Shown here in pieces: positions 47,901 to 53,659 of a DNA stretch of 64,000 bases. The DNA comes from Ananas comosus. Lineage: Eukaryota; Streptophyta; Magnoliopsida; Poales; Bromeliaceae. The stretch lies in assembly GCF_001540865.1 (NCBI RefSeq), contig NC_033638.1:2685257-2749256 (forward strand), in the 5' to 3' direction. Numbering within the stretch: position 1 is the first letter of the stretch; each line of letters opens with the position of its first letter. The notes under the pieces were generated by a model that searched no databases, was not told the origin of the DNA, and saw only the letters and a list, made by a program, of their open reading frames with translations. The position numbers and the translations under genes were made by a program.

Positions 47901-50607
47901 TAAAGAACACACAAACTACCAAGTAAAACAAATTCAACTAGGTAATCTTTCTTAATCACTATGGTATAATTTTTGAGAGCATATGTATCTCAATTCTGTG
48001 CTATTATAATTGTCTTGTCTCACCGACAGTCTTAGACTTGCAGTCAAAGATAATTAGTGCAACTTCCTTTTTCCAAGCTTGGGACCAGCTGAAAGATGGA
48101 CCACTTAAATAAAACGAATGGGCAAAGTAGAAAAAGTAATAATAATAAATCTTTAAAACAAATGTGAATGGCTTACCCTTCTGTCTCCTCATCCAGGGTT
48201 CTTAAGCAACAGAAAAATAAATAAATAAGCCTCTAACCAGATGACATGGGTTGCCAAATCATTCTTTCTTCCACTTAACAAATTATTTGCATTATTCTCC
48301 CCAATATTAAGCACTATAATGTATTTTCCCACAACTTCCTCTGAAATCATTCTTGGTCTTCCTTTTTGTTTCAATCCACTTTTAAATTTAAAAATTTCTC
48401 CTTACTGGCACATTTTGAAGCCTCAGTTGGATATGTTCAAAGCATCTCATATGATTTTCATGCAACTCTTCCTTGCAAGCCTAACTTGTGGAGCAGTAAT
48501 CTTTCATATTCTTCTTTTTCTAAACAACACCACCGATTCACGTCGTCATTCTCATTTTTTCCCACATCTCAATTGACGCATACGTGTGTGCATCCATGGA
48601 TGCCAAAACTTTTCACCCATAAAACAATTACTGCCTTTCAGCCATCCTAGCAAAATTTCCCTTCTAACTTAGGGAGTAGATGATCAACATAGCCCACCAA
48701 ATGCGCTTTCCTATTTCGAAAACCTCACTCCAATTTATGTGCAATGCCCCCATTGTCAACAACTTCTGTTAGACTGCAAATCAATGATAACAGAATTTTC
48801 CCTCCTTGGATAGTCGGATAGTCTTAGCATCAACATAAGTTTTTATCAATGTACTAAATTCGCACTGTTTTTAGTCCGATTGCACAAAACTGCAAAACAT
48901 TTGTCAGAACACAACCGGCGTGGAAGGTTTCATAGAGAGAAAAAAGCATTTACCATGAAAGCAATGAAAATGGGTTTTTACAAAAAAGACAACGAACCAA
49001 ACGGGAATTAACCCACAAGAAAGCTTAGCTTATCATGTTATTTACATACTTAATCTGACCCTATATCTAAATGAAATTACTAGCGGGACATTATTGAACC
49101 AATATGCCATCAAAGTGAATATGGAAGGTCCATTGGGCTGATAAGGCAGGCACAACAAAGTGCACATGTATTGGGTGCATCAGCAGATGCATAGGTTGCT
49201 CAAAAAAATCATCAAGAAATCAGCTCAAACACTTAGTATGGCTTATAGAACACAAGTAAAATTCATGGCTAGCAGGCAAGAATTTAAGTACCCATCGGCA
49301 AAAGCCGTATCTACCGTGTCATATCGTGTCGACAAGATATCGGCACGATACAGTCTTCGTGCTGATGGCACAGCTCAAAACCCTCTATTCTTCAAATTAG
49401 TAAGCAATCTTCTCAATAAAATCCAAAAGATTAAATAAAGATACATAATAAACCGTTAGAATATATTGTTGCTAAAGAAAATAAATATTTCATGCAATTA
49501 TGTGTCGGCACACATGTATGTTTTGTGACCGCCACACATTGGCAGGGCCTGGCACGTACCGTGCCATACGGTGCCGGCAAGTTTCCGACATGACCCCATG
49601 TCACGGCACTTAAATCCATGCTAGCAGGCAACCAGCCAACTAGCAGATACGATGCCTATGGCAACACAATGCTTAAAATTTTACTAGTATTGAGGTAAGC
49701 CAAAAGTTCTTATCCTCATTTATAAGATCGAGAGTCTTAACCAAGGATTTAGACACTGAAGCACAGGGTTGTGCCAAGCGCCTGCTCCCATAGTATGGCA
49801 CCGTGTGTACCACATCGTACCACCGTGCACCGTTGACAAAAGTACTTGTTCACCAACACACTATGGCATAAAATATTTATTTTCTTTAGCGTCCATTTAT
49901 TATAATTGCTTATGACAAATTCTTCATCAAATCTTCTACACTTTATTGAAGTAGTTACTAGGCAATTTCAACAAAAATAGGGTTTCAACCCATGCCATTG
50001 GTACGTGGGTAAATCTTGCCGACACGATATGGCACGATGAGCATGGCCCATGCCGATGAGCGCTTAAATCCTTGGTCTTAACCTATCTCTTTAGCACGAT
50101 ATGCATGCAAAATGCTGACAAGATTTTGCAGCCAAGTATGGCAGAGAACCTCGATTGGTAACTCGAAATACTGATCCTCTTAAAATAGTCAGTTCCAATA
50201 TGCCTCCAAAAACACAAGTCAATGACCTCCTGGGTGAATCCCGAATATTATCTCTTTATCGTTGATCTTAAAAAGACTTGTTCGTTCTTTACATCCCTTT
50301 CTCCCAATCATACAAATTTTACTCTATAAAGATGTTGGAAATTCTCACAAGACAACATAACCATCTGCTTAATAACATAACAATCAATTAGCCATTATGA
50401 AACTTAAAAATCACGCATAAATCACATGTCCTCTCGACACCAGCTGAATCGACACTATTTCTTCAAATTCCCACCAACAAAGACGCAAACAACACGAATT
50501 ACAAAATAAATCATACAAAACATACCAAGAAACGGTAAACAAACATGGATCGAATCCTTTTTTGCGTACCTTGGAGGCCGGATGATGAAATTGACGAGCT
50601 GATCCAT
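19264..50607 (-). CDS. alpha/beta hydrolase superfamily protein with C-terminal UIM-like motif (14 coding exons)
   Basis: Exons in transcript order: 50570-50607, 47476-47557, 31052-31155, 29478-29604, 28331-28425, 27269-27392, 25350-25430, 22823-22921, 22144-22302, 22005-22068, 21834-21904, 20526-20570, 19807-19983, 19264-19701. They total 1,704 nt, giving 567 residues plus TGA, with every phase matching. The protein starts [13 protein letters not shown], as in the plant-conserved serine-hydrolase-like family with an alpha/beta hydrolase fold. Visible parts are the oxyanion loop HGNSG (72-76), nucleophile elbow GRSMG with Ser143, acid HATDDDF (Asp234 likely) and catalytic His262 in GDHNSPRP. 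A low-complexity Ser/Thr/Asn tail (about 440-540) carries [19 protein letters not shown] at 418-436, fitting the UIM consensus. The substrate is unknown. No signal peptide or membrane span is seen, so a cytosolic protein is inferred. Very long introns are filled with transposons, but all splice sites are intact. Confidence 0.93.
19807..19983 (-). CDS. hydrolase exon 13
   Basis: It encodes [17 protein letters not shown] and ends [14 protein letters not shown], the acidic first half of the UIM-like helix. Acceptor CTGCAG|GAAAAG, donor AAAGG|GTAGGT. Confidence 0.92.
20526..20570 (-). CDS. hydrolase exon 12 (45 nt)
   Basis: A short exon encoding [15 protein letters not shown]. Acceptor TGTAG|GTCCCA, donor CTGAG|GTAATC. 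It is a multiple of three, so skipping would keep the frame. The next intron 19984-20525 is AT-rich with nothing notable. Confidence 0.85.
20682..20710. repeat. (AAT)n microsatellite
   Basis: About ten AAT units in intron 11 of the hydrolase gene. Confidence 0.95.
21834..21904 (-). CDS. hydrolase exon 11
   Basis: It encodes [17 protein letters not shown] and LMSRTE after completing Ala325. Acceptor AGGCAG|CACAAG, donor CAGAG|GTCAGT. The next intron 20571-21833 contains an (AAT)n run at 20682-20710 and otherwise nothing recognised. Confidence 0.92.
22005..22068 (-). CDS. hydrolase exon 10 (ends at a GC donor)
   Basis: It encodes [20 protein letters not shown] and A plus one base of the next Ala. 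Acceptor TGCAG|GGTCCT. The donor is CTGCAG|GCAAGA, a GC-AG intron (21905-22004). No GT nearby keeps the phase. Confidence 0.9.
22144..22302 (-). CDS. hydrolase exon 9 (catalytic His)
   Basis: It encodes [18 protein letters not shown], then [17 protein letters not shown] and an acidic/Tyr-rich end (residues 251-303). His262 is the expected triad His. Acceptor TGCAG|GGAGAC, donor ATCAG|GTAGCG. Confidence 0.95.
22823..22921 (-). CDS. hydrolase exon 8 (catalytic acid)
   Basis: It encodes [18 protein letters not shown], then [15 protein letters not shown] (residues 218-250). Asp234 lies three residues before Ile237, as expected for the acid of the triad. Acceptor TGTAG|GTGGCG, donor TTATG|GTAAGT. 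The next intron (22303-22822) shows nothing notable. Confidence 0.94.
23008..23116. repeat. about 56-bp tandem duplication in intron 7
   Basis: GACAATTTAAGGATTCAGCTAATAACCAACTTAAAACAAAGAAGATAGAA is followed by a near-identical second copy (ACAATTTAAGTATTCAGCTATTAACCAGCTTAAACAAAGAAGATAGAA). Confidence 0.85.
23426..24466 (-). mobile_element. complete non-autonomous Helitron in intron 7
   Basis: Read on the minus strand it starts TCTATATTAAAATATTGAAA at 24466 and ends GCAACGCGCGGG...CTTCACTAG at 23426. A CCGC...GCGG hairpin sits just inside the CTAG end. It is flanked by A (24467) and T (23425), the A|T target of plant Helitrons, without target duplication. Length is 1,041 bp and there is no Rep/helicase frame. 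Near the 5' end it has a GC/CT-rich block (24345-24430). The element lies antisense-neutral in the intron and leaves the splice sites intact. Confidence 0.88.
25350..25430 (-). CDS. hydrolase exon 7
   Basis: It encodes [18 protein letters not shown] and DIMDLDSIP (residues 191-217). Acceptor CTCAG|GTAAAA, donor TCCCG|GTTAGC. Confidence 0.94.
25643..25983. mobile_element. MITE family copy 1 (intron 6)
   Basis: This about 340-bp AT-rich element has short inverted ends (GATTTAAATGCC...CACTTAAATCCAT). It is related over its length to 49280-49619, and in reverse to 49743-50074. CTCAAAAC occurs on both sides and may be the target duplication. Confidence 0.75.
27269..27392 (-). CDS. hydrolase exon 6
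   Basis: It encodes [19 protein letters not shown], then [15 protein letters not shown] and KYPLPKFT (residues 149-190). Acceptor CACAG|CTTGAT, donor TCACG|GTAAAA. Confidence 0.94.
28331..28425 (-). CDS. hydrolase exon 5 (nucleophile elbow)
   Basis: It encodes [15 protein letters not shown] and then [12 protein letters not shown], placing the catalytic Ser143 in G-x-S-x-G. Acceptor GCCAG|AGAGAG, donor ACAAG|GTCCTT (a weaker GT donor). The following intron 27393-28330 is featureless AT-rich DNA. Confidence 0.93.
29478..29604 (-). CDS. hydrolase exon 4
   Basis: It encodes [18 protein letters not shown], then [16 protein letters not shown] and HVTLGWNE (residues 75-117). Acceptor CTCAG|TGGGTG, donor ATGAA|GTAAGT. 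The following intron 28426-29477 holds nothing I recognise. Confidence 0.94.
29715..29885. repeat. about 80-bp tandem duplication in intron 3
   Basis: Two copies end in ATTATTAATTCAAGGTCCTTCAA (about 29766-29788 and 29854-29876), each preceded by GAATCTGTTGTTT. The rest of intron 3 (29605-31051) has an (AAT)n run near 30400 and nothing else recognised. Confidence 0.85.
31052..31155 (-). CDS. hydrolase exon 3 (oxyanion loop)
   Basis: It encodes residues 41-74: [16 protein letters not shown], then the strand [10 protein letters not shown] leading into the oxyanion-hole HGNSG loop. Acceptor TTCAG|GTTACA, donor AACAG|GTAAAT. Confidence 0.93.
32619..32770. other. plastid-derived segment: rrn16-trnI(GAU) spacer
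   Basis: GGATCCCCTTTTTTACGTCC, GTCCCTCCCGTGTGG, GACATGGGGACGTAAAAAGG, AGAGAGGGATGGGG and CGACGGGCTATT match, from memory of plant plastid genomes, the spacer before trnI-GAU including the first bases of that tRNA gene. The arms 32632-32652 and 32671-32690 form a hairpin. Inserted nuclear plastid DNA (NUPT) is the natural reading. Confidence 0.75.
32831..32935 (+). pseudogene. ndhH: plastid ndhH fragment (nuclear insert)
   Basis: The plus strand encodes [19 protein letters not shown] and [13 protein letters not shown], the conserved mid-part of the plastid NADH dehydrogenase-like complex subunit H. Only about 35 codons are present, with no start or stop context. It lies next to unrelated plastid pieces, so it is a non-functional NUPT fragment. 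Confidence 0.85.
32978..33067. repeat. about 45-bp tandem duplication inside the plastid mosaic
   Basis: CCGTTTCTGGTGGTATAAAA followed by ATGCCGCT occurs twice, each preceded by AGAATTTTTTTTT. The second copy leads into a repeat of the GGATCCCCTTTTTTACGTCC segment at 33075-33112. Confidence 0.85.
33075..33220. other. plastid-derived segments: second spacer copy plus rps12-trnV region
   Basis: 33075-33112 repeats the start of the rrn16-trnI spacer segment. It then switches to CCCAACTCCATTGCATTGCC, AGAATCCATGTTGTATATTT and GCAGGTTGACCTCCTTGCTT, which I associate with the plastid 3'-rps12/trnV-GAC region. The junction lies at about 33113. Confidence 0.6.
33335..33575 (+). other. further plastid-like segments, incl. 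trnL(UAA) intron piece
   Basis: 33341-33520 holds coding-like text ([18 protein letters not shown], then after a frame change [20 protein letters not shown]) that reads like a plastid gene I cannot name. 33541-33571 (GGATAGGTGCAGAGACTCAA, then TGGAAGC) matches the 3' part of the plastid trnL-UAA group I intron. This extends the mosaic. Confidence 0.55.
33700..33700. other. single-N ambiguity or join
   Basis: An isolated N in intron 2, just right of the plastid mosaic. I see no repeat copy that would tell whether sequence is missing. Confidence 0.8.
34471..34978 (-). repeat. copia 3' LTR
   Basis: 508 bp, direct repeat of 39351-39865 with many substitutions. TATA-like CATATATTTATAAGGGATCC (plus sense 34772-34802) lies within a CT-rich neighbourhood. 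The minus-strand AGTGGGTGA just outside (34979-34990) fits a polypurine tract. Confidence 0.9.
35924..35989. repeat. (TA)n(GA)n microsatellite
   Basis: About 47 bp of TA followed by (GA)9, abutting the fold-back MITE. It lies in the copia 3' region. Confidence 0.95.
35990..36472. mobile_element. fold-back MITE with palindromic tips
   Basis: The left arm (from CGATAGCACGGAGG) and right arm (to CCGTGCTACCGATAG) are inverted repeats of roughly 110-130 bp. They share CTACCAAGTTGTTTTCAATG, GCGGCTTCCAAAT and AGACTTGATCTACACTA. Each tip is itself a hairpin: 35995-36016 has two perfect 10-bp arms (AGCACGGAGG/CCTCCGTGCT), with a similar one at 36445-36468. The exact target duplication is uncertain because the site is TA-rich. 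Confidence 0.8.
36626..36745 (-). pseudogene. copia pol remnant: RNase H C-terminal tail
   Basis: The minus-strand frame reads [20 protein letters not shown] and ends HVKALGF, matching the C-terminal end of copia polyproteins (IEHIST...DPLTK...H...MG). It follows gag after less than 300 bp, so protease, integrase and reverse transcriptase are deleted. Confidence 0.8.
36880..37482 (-). pseudogene. copia gag (UBN2-type) fragment
   Basis: ATG at 37482 begins [20 protein letters not shown], then W..KIQYVL. After a stop near 37370 and a frame change comes the gag UBN2 core [40 protein letters not shown] and [12 protein letters not shown] (36900-37130). It is broken by several stops and non-functional. 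In intact elements this protein forms the particle that packages the RNA. Confidence 0.88.
37500..38570. other. copia untranslated leader, distal part
   Basis: AT-rich sequence lies between the gag start and the duplicated leader module. 37905-38160 is a GC-richer patch with a short open frame that shows no family features. No tRNA or other gene is seen. Confidence 0.5.
38571..38633 (-). other. 5S rRNA-like segment, copy A
   Basis: Minus strand: TTAAGCGTGCTAGGATTGGA, then GTAGTCCTAAGATGGGTGAC, then a diverged end. It resembles the 3' half of plant 5S rRNA (GTTAAGCGTGCTTGGGCGAG, AGTAGTACTAGGATGGGTGA) including the box C region. It is too short and diverged to be a gene. Confidence 0.75.
38961..39025 (-). 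other. 5S rRNA-like segment, copy B
   Basis: Minus strand: AGTTAAGCGTGCCAGGGCTA, then GAGTAGTCCTAGGATGGATG, then ACTCCCTTGGAAGTC. The similarity to the 5S rRNA 3' half is stronger than in copy A and extends through GGGAAGTC-like text. It lies about 310 bp downstream (minus sense) of the primer-binding site. Confidence 0.8.
39337..39350 (-). other. copia primer-binding site
   Basis: Minus-strand TTGGTATCAGAGCC immediately follows the 5' LTR end CTACA. It is complementary to the 3' end of the plant initiator methionine tRNA, the usual copia primer. Confidence 0.93.
39351..39865 (-). repeat. copia 5' LTR
   Basis: 515 bp, ends TGT...ACA. It is flanked outside by CTCCC and inside by the primer-binding site. 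The direct-repeat partner is at 34471-34978. Confidence 0.92.
40573..42880 (+). mobile_element. solo Ty3/gypsy LTR with target duplication CTTTC
   Basis: It starts TGTAGTGTACC at 40573, ends GGGTCGTGATA at 42880, and is flanked by CTTTC at 40568-40572 and 42881-42885. No coding sequence or primer site is inside, so it is a solo LTR left by LTR-LTR recombination. The terminal dinucleotide is TA where the family has CA, a probable C-to-T change. It contains the paired block CCTAGTGGG...CCACTGG (42388-42430) and the AGGGC...GCCCT stem near 42510. It is closely related to the LTR end at 1-1754. Confidence 0.92.
40888..41041 (+). promoter_or_regulatory. duplicated LTR core promoter (2 x 77 bp, each with a TATA box)
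   Basis: Copies 40888-40964 and 40965-41041 are nearly identical. Each has CCTATATATATAAGGGAC, a TATA-box-like sequence (about 40920-40932 and 40997-41009), and a downstream CTCATTCTCCACTA pyrimidine patch, the usual place for plant transcription starts. Confidence 0.75.
43234..45132 (+). mobile_element. solo gypsy LTR of a second family, target duplication TCCTT
   Basis: It starts TGTAAGGACTGAGATTTT at 43234, ends CGGGGCGTGACA at 45132, and is flanked by TCCTT at 43229-43233 and 45133-45137. The first 487 bp match 61913-62386. At the N (43720) it jumps to sequence not seen in that second copy, so LTR sequence is missing here. The pairing block at 44489-44569 is the same module as in the other gypsy LTRs. 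Confidence 0.9.
43720..43720. other. single-N assembly join
   Basis: Left of the N the sequence follows the LTR at 61913 onward up to GGATCTGCG. Right of it the sequence is unrelated to what follows in that copy. At least the TATA-containing section (62390-62600 in the other copy) is absent, so this N hides missing sequence. Confidence 0.75.
46470..46513 (+). mobile_element. Helitron 3' end
   Basis: ACGCAACGTGCGGGCACTAC, then GCTAG followed by T. This has the same layout (CGCAAC-GCG-GGG hairpin, then CTAG|T) as the complete Helitron at 23426-24466, with substitutions. The body lies to the left. Its TC start is not identified, so only the end is annotated. Confidence 0.7.
47476..47557 (-). 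CDS. hydrolase exon 2
   Basis: It completes Arg13 and encodes [18 protein letters not shown] and RWFRRKDLE. Acceptor TTGCAG|GGCTGA, donor TTGGAG|GTAATA. It is followed by the 16.3-kb intron 2. Confidence 0.93.
49280..49619. mobile_element. MITE family copy 2 (intron 1)
   Basis: 340 bp with inverted ends GAATTTAAGTACC...GGCACTTAAATCCAT, flanked by a 12-bp perfect repeat GCTAGCAGGCAA (49268-49279 and 49620-49631). The interior matches 25643-25983 (AAAACCCTCTATTCTTCAAA, GAAAATAAATATTTCATG). Confidence 0.85.
49743..50074. mobile_element. MITE family copy 3 (inverted, intron 1)
   Basis: Inverted ends AAGGATTTAG...CTTAAATCCTTG with a perfect 9-bp target duplication GTCTTAACC (49734-49742 and 50075-50083). 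The interior is the diverged reverse complement of the other two copies. A 9-bp duplication suggests a Mutator-type MITE. Confidence 0.85.
50570..50607 (-). CDS. hydrolase exon 1 (start codon)
   Basis: This exon encodes the start [12 protein letters not shown] and two bases of Arg13. Donor CCAAG|GTACGC. The in-frame ATG 60 nt upstream (50667) would add 20 residues. The ATG at 50607 is preferred because family members begin with this M-x-QLVNF-IRPPR motif. Confidence 0.92.
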
Positions 50608-50780
50608 GCAAAGAATTTGGGGAAAAGCCCTTAAAACGATTAGGGTTAGGTTGAGCAACGCATTCAAAGATTAGGGTTTCGATTTACGCAAGCGAGAGAG
50701 AGATAGCGAAAGGGGGGGAGGGATGAGGAGAGAGAGAGAGAGAGAGCGCTCTCCCTTTCCCTTTCTCAGGTTCTCTGTTA
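50608..50780 (-). promoter_or_regulatory. 5' leader of the hydrolase gene with CT microsatellite
   Basis: Upstream of the ATG on the minus strand lies a CT-repeat tract (plus-strand GA run at 50730-50748) flanked by further pyrimidine text to about 50772, typical of plant 5' UTR/core-promoter pyrimidine patches. No convincing TATA box is seen at the expected distance. Confidence 0.55.
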
Positions 50781-50910
50781 CGTTTCCTCTTTTCACCACC
50801 ACCTCGTTCGAAGCACCGAGTCGCTGACTCGTTCTTACCCGAGGAGAAATGGGAATAGAATAGAATAGAAAATAGAGGACCCCGAGTTGGCACTTGCGAG
50901 GCGTTGGGAG

Positions 50911-50922
50911 CACGTGCATGCA
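50911..50922. promoter_or_regulatory. G-box (CACGTG) abutting RY motif (CATGCA)
   Basis: CACGTG at 50911-50916 is followed directly by CATGCA at 50917-50922, about 300 bp upstream of the start codon. G-box/ABRE motifs bind bZIP or bHLH factors and RY motifs bind B3-domain factors (ABI3/FUS3 type). The pair is typical of seed-expressed plant promoters. The role here is inferred from sequence only. Confidence 0.5.
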
Positions 50923-51159
50923 CCGGGTGCATCGTGCACCACGCCACTTACGATTTATTGTATATTTTTAAAATCTTAATTAGGCAGTACAACATTGTAC
51001 TTTTGTTTTTTTTTTCTTTCTTTTTTTTTTGTAACTACACTGTACTTTACTGAGAAACAAAAAAAAAAAAAAAAAAAAAAACATCATCCCAGTTCCATCA
51101 TCTTATCAATCCCTATAATATATTTAAATTAGTTTTTAATTAATCGTTTATTTTTTTTT

Positions 51160-51535
51160 GGCTAAATTACAGAAAACTCTCCTGTCAAAATCCAATTTTT
51201 TACTTTTCCCTCCTGTCATTTAAAAACCTACATTTTGCCCCTTGTAAAATAAAAAATATTCGCAGGGGGTACAGTGTGAACTGTGATGATAAAATGACCA
51301 TTTTACCCCTCACCATTTTGCCCTTCACTGTGTTCACAGGAGATAAAGCTGAGGGCATTTTCGGCATAAAAAATTATATAATAATATTTTATAAACGGAA
51401 CTCTAACGGATTACTAACGGCAGGGGACGAAGTGAATATTTTTTATTTTACAAGGGGGCAAAGTATAGGTTTTTAAATGACAGGAGAAAAAGTAAAAAAT
51501 CGAGTTTTGACAGGGGGATTTTATGTAATTTAGTC
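51160..51535. mobile_element. MITE with about 100-bp terminal inverted repeats
   Basis: The left arm (GGCTAAATTACAGAAAACTC, TTTTTACTTTTCCCTCCTGT, ACATTTTGCCCCTTGTAAAA) and right arm (TTTTACAAGGGGGCAAAGTA, GACAGGAGAAAAAGTAAAAA, GGGGGATTTTATGTAATTTAGTC) are inverted repeats of about 100 bp. The element is flanked by T runs of nine or more, which could hide a 9-bp Mutator-like target duplication. It lies about 550 bp upstream of the hydrolase start. Confidence 0.85.
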
Positions 51536-52274
51536 TTTTTTTTTTCTTATGAACATTACTATATTATTATTTTCTCCTTAATCTCTATAAAACATTACCA
51601 ACTTTTTTTTAGAGCATTAATTAGAAAAGCATCTATAAACTCTTATTAATCCCCGTGGGATTCAAGCTCTCTCCTTATTTTAAGAAAAAAATGGGACCCA
51701 CCTCTTCTCTAAAATATACATAATAATATTTTTGTGGGCCCACCTTCTCTTTCTTTTTAATTAGAGTAGTCCCGCTCCTTTCTCGAAATGTCTCCTTTCT
51801 CTCTCCTTTCCATCAAATCCACCTTTTCATCTCCGTTTTTTTTTTTGGCTTCATACGCTCTTTTTTTCCTTCTTTTTTTTTTTGCTTTATACGCCGTTCG
51901 CCTCCCCTAGCCCTCTCCTTCCCTAGCCCTCTCCTTTTTCCTCTCTTCCACATCCGCCTGTTCGCATTACTACGGTCCTCCCCATCCCCTCTCTCGCTCG
52001 CGCACCCTCTTCACCTCCCTCAGCCACCACGCCCTCCGCCCCTCCGCCCTTTTCTTGCTTACCTTCGATGCTCTTGAGGGCTCCTTCCTCGACCACCTCC
52101 GCCGCCACAGCAACAACCGCCTCGGCCGCCACACCAACTCAACAAAACCAAGGCCACAGATCCTGACGGTATGTAGATCCTAGGGTTCGGCCACACGCAA
52201 TGGGAATACTATGCGGATCGCGGCCACAGTCACTATCTTCGGGAAAAGCTTGAACCCCACGGAGGCTGCGGATC

Positions 52275-52814
52275 TGAGGAGTAAGAAATGCTTCCCCCAA
52301 GGAGATCAAGGTGGACACCAAGGCTGAGATGGAGATCGGGTGCTTCAAGTCGAAGCGGAATGGGATTAGGGTTTCGTGTAGCGGATTCGATGCCGCAATC
52401 ACGAATGCCAAGGCAAACGCCCTCGACCTCAATTGCCAAGTGTGTAAGCCCCTGATCAAGATTTGTATTTGGACATTTTGGAACCCCCCTCCATAAAAAG
52501 GAGATTATTATTAATATTTTTTTCTTTCATTTTCAATTATGAATGTTTATTTGGTTTCATAGTATACTTGAGTCTTTTGAAATATACTTCCTTAGTTTTG
52601 TTAAATTTTAAATTTTTTTTTAATTTTGTGCTAAGTAATTTTAGAGATCTCATAGTGAATTTTTTTTTAATCAAATTAGTGAATTAGGGAGCTCGAAGAG
52701 CTTGAAGAGAAGGTGGACGACCTCCTGTCAAAGCTGTCTGAAATGCCTTCACAGAAAGAAGACTTTTTGCCTTTTGATGCTACTGTTCTTTGTGTCGATG
52801 AATTAGAGGCCTAG
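52275..52814 (+). pseudogene. unidentified gene-like fragment, two exons
   Basis: Exon A (to 52441) encodes KEIKVDTKAEMEIGCFKSKR and then NGIRVSCSGFDAAITNAKA...ALDLNCQ. Donor CAAGT|GTGTAAG and acceptor AATTAG|GGAGCTC (52688) keep the frame into exon B, which reads VELEELEEKVDDLLSKLSEM and ends VDELEA at TAG 52814. Exon B is an acidic, coiled-coil-like segment. A stop lies upstream of exon A in this frame. Another frame just upstream (ATG near 52211, TVTIFGKSLNPTEAADL) may be the original start shifted by an indel. I do not recognise the family. It could be a captured or decayed gene piece. Confidence 0.4.
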
Positions 52815-53350
52815 CTGATCATTACTAAATAAGGTGAAAAATGTTTTATAAATCTTTGCTTCTTGGATCTGAATTAGTTTACCAGACTGAAGAACTTCAC
52901 CAAATTTTTGCTGAAACAAAATTTCTGTAGCAGTATCAATGCTGATGTTGGGTCAAATTATTCACTAAAAATTTAATTATCTCTTAAACCTTTTATCTCC
53001 TTTTATTTCCATTAGGAATTAATCCATGTTGATGTTTTTTGACCAATGTATTTTCTTTAGGCTTTACATGAATCTTTCATGAAGCATAAGCAACTGCTCG
53101 CATTTATCAATCGCCAAGTGTAAGCCCCAGATCAGGGTATGGATTTAGACATTTTGAACCTGTCCAAAAAAATGGCGATTTTTCTTTTCATTTTCAATTA
53201 TGAATATTTATTTAGTTTCATAGTATATGTGATATTGTTGAAGTATATATTTTTTGTTTTGTCAAATTTTTAATTTTTTCTTTTTGTTTTATGCTGAGTG
53301 ATTTTACAGACCTCATTGTGAATTATTTTTTTTAATCAGATTAGTGATTT
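52430..53350 (+). repeat. duplicated intron pair
   Basis: 52430-52687 and 53105-53350 share CGCCAAGTGTAAGCCCC, TTTCATTTTCAATTATGAAT, TTTATTTNGTTTCATAGTAT and ATTTTANAGANCTCAT. Exon ends AATTGCCAA and AATCGCCAA abut both introns. Confidence 0.8.
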
Positions 53351-53417
53351 TTTGATTGTTCTGTAGGTGCAGCAGCAAGTGGTATCGGGAGGTGGAGAGT
53401 TGTCTGCGCACTCATGA
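53061..53417 (+). pseudogene. second gene-like fragment, two exons
   Basis: Acceptor TTTCTTTAG|GCTTTA opens an exon reading ALHESFMKHKQLLAFINRQ (53061-53117), with donor CAA|GTGTAAG. Acceptor TTCTGTAG|GTGCAG (53367) opens VQQQVVSGGGELSAHS and a stop. The frame is kept across the intron. The intron 53118-53366 is a diverged duplicate of the intron 52442-52687. No family recognised. Confidence 0.4.
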
Positions 53418-53659
53418 GTCAACAATTTTTATTAGTTATGATGTTTATCCTCATGGTTTGTTTCTAGAATTTGGCTTTCTTATCTACATTAAATATTACA
53501 TAATTATCTTTGTCATCGTTATCTGTATTTCATTTGGTTTTGGTACTTTATTCTGCTTTAGGAATTCAAGTGGCTTCCAATTAAACTATCGAGAATTTTT
53601 TTTGTTTTCATTCCTCTTAACTGCCTTTTTGATGTTTATATCAATATAGGTAAAATCTG

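Larger units (their letters stand above)
47558..50569 (-). other. intron 1 of the hydrolase gene
   Basis: 3.0 kb with two copies of one MITE family (49280-49619 and 49743-50074). The rest is unremarkable AT-rich intron DNA. Open frames inside show no family features. Confidence 0.85.

Noticed and set aside
50608..50667. Upstream in-frame ATG of the hydrolase at 50667
   Set aside because: It would add 20 residues before the conserved [13 protein letters not shown] start. Kept only as an alternative.
51923..52132. Minus-strand Ala/Glu/Gly-rich frame
   Set aside because: Low-complexity translation of a CT/GCC-rich stretch, with no supporting splice or family signal.
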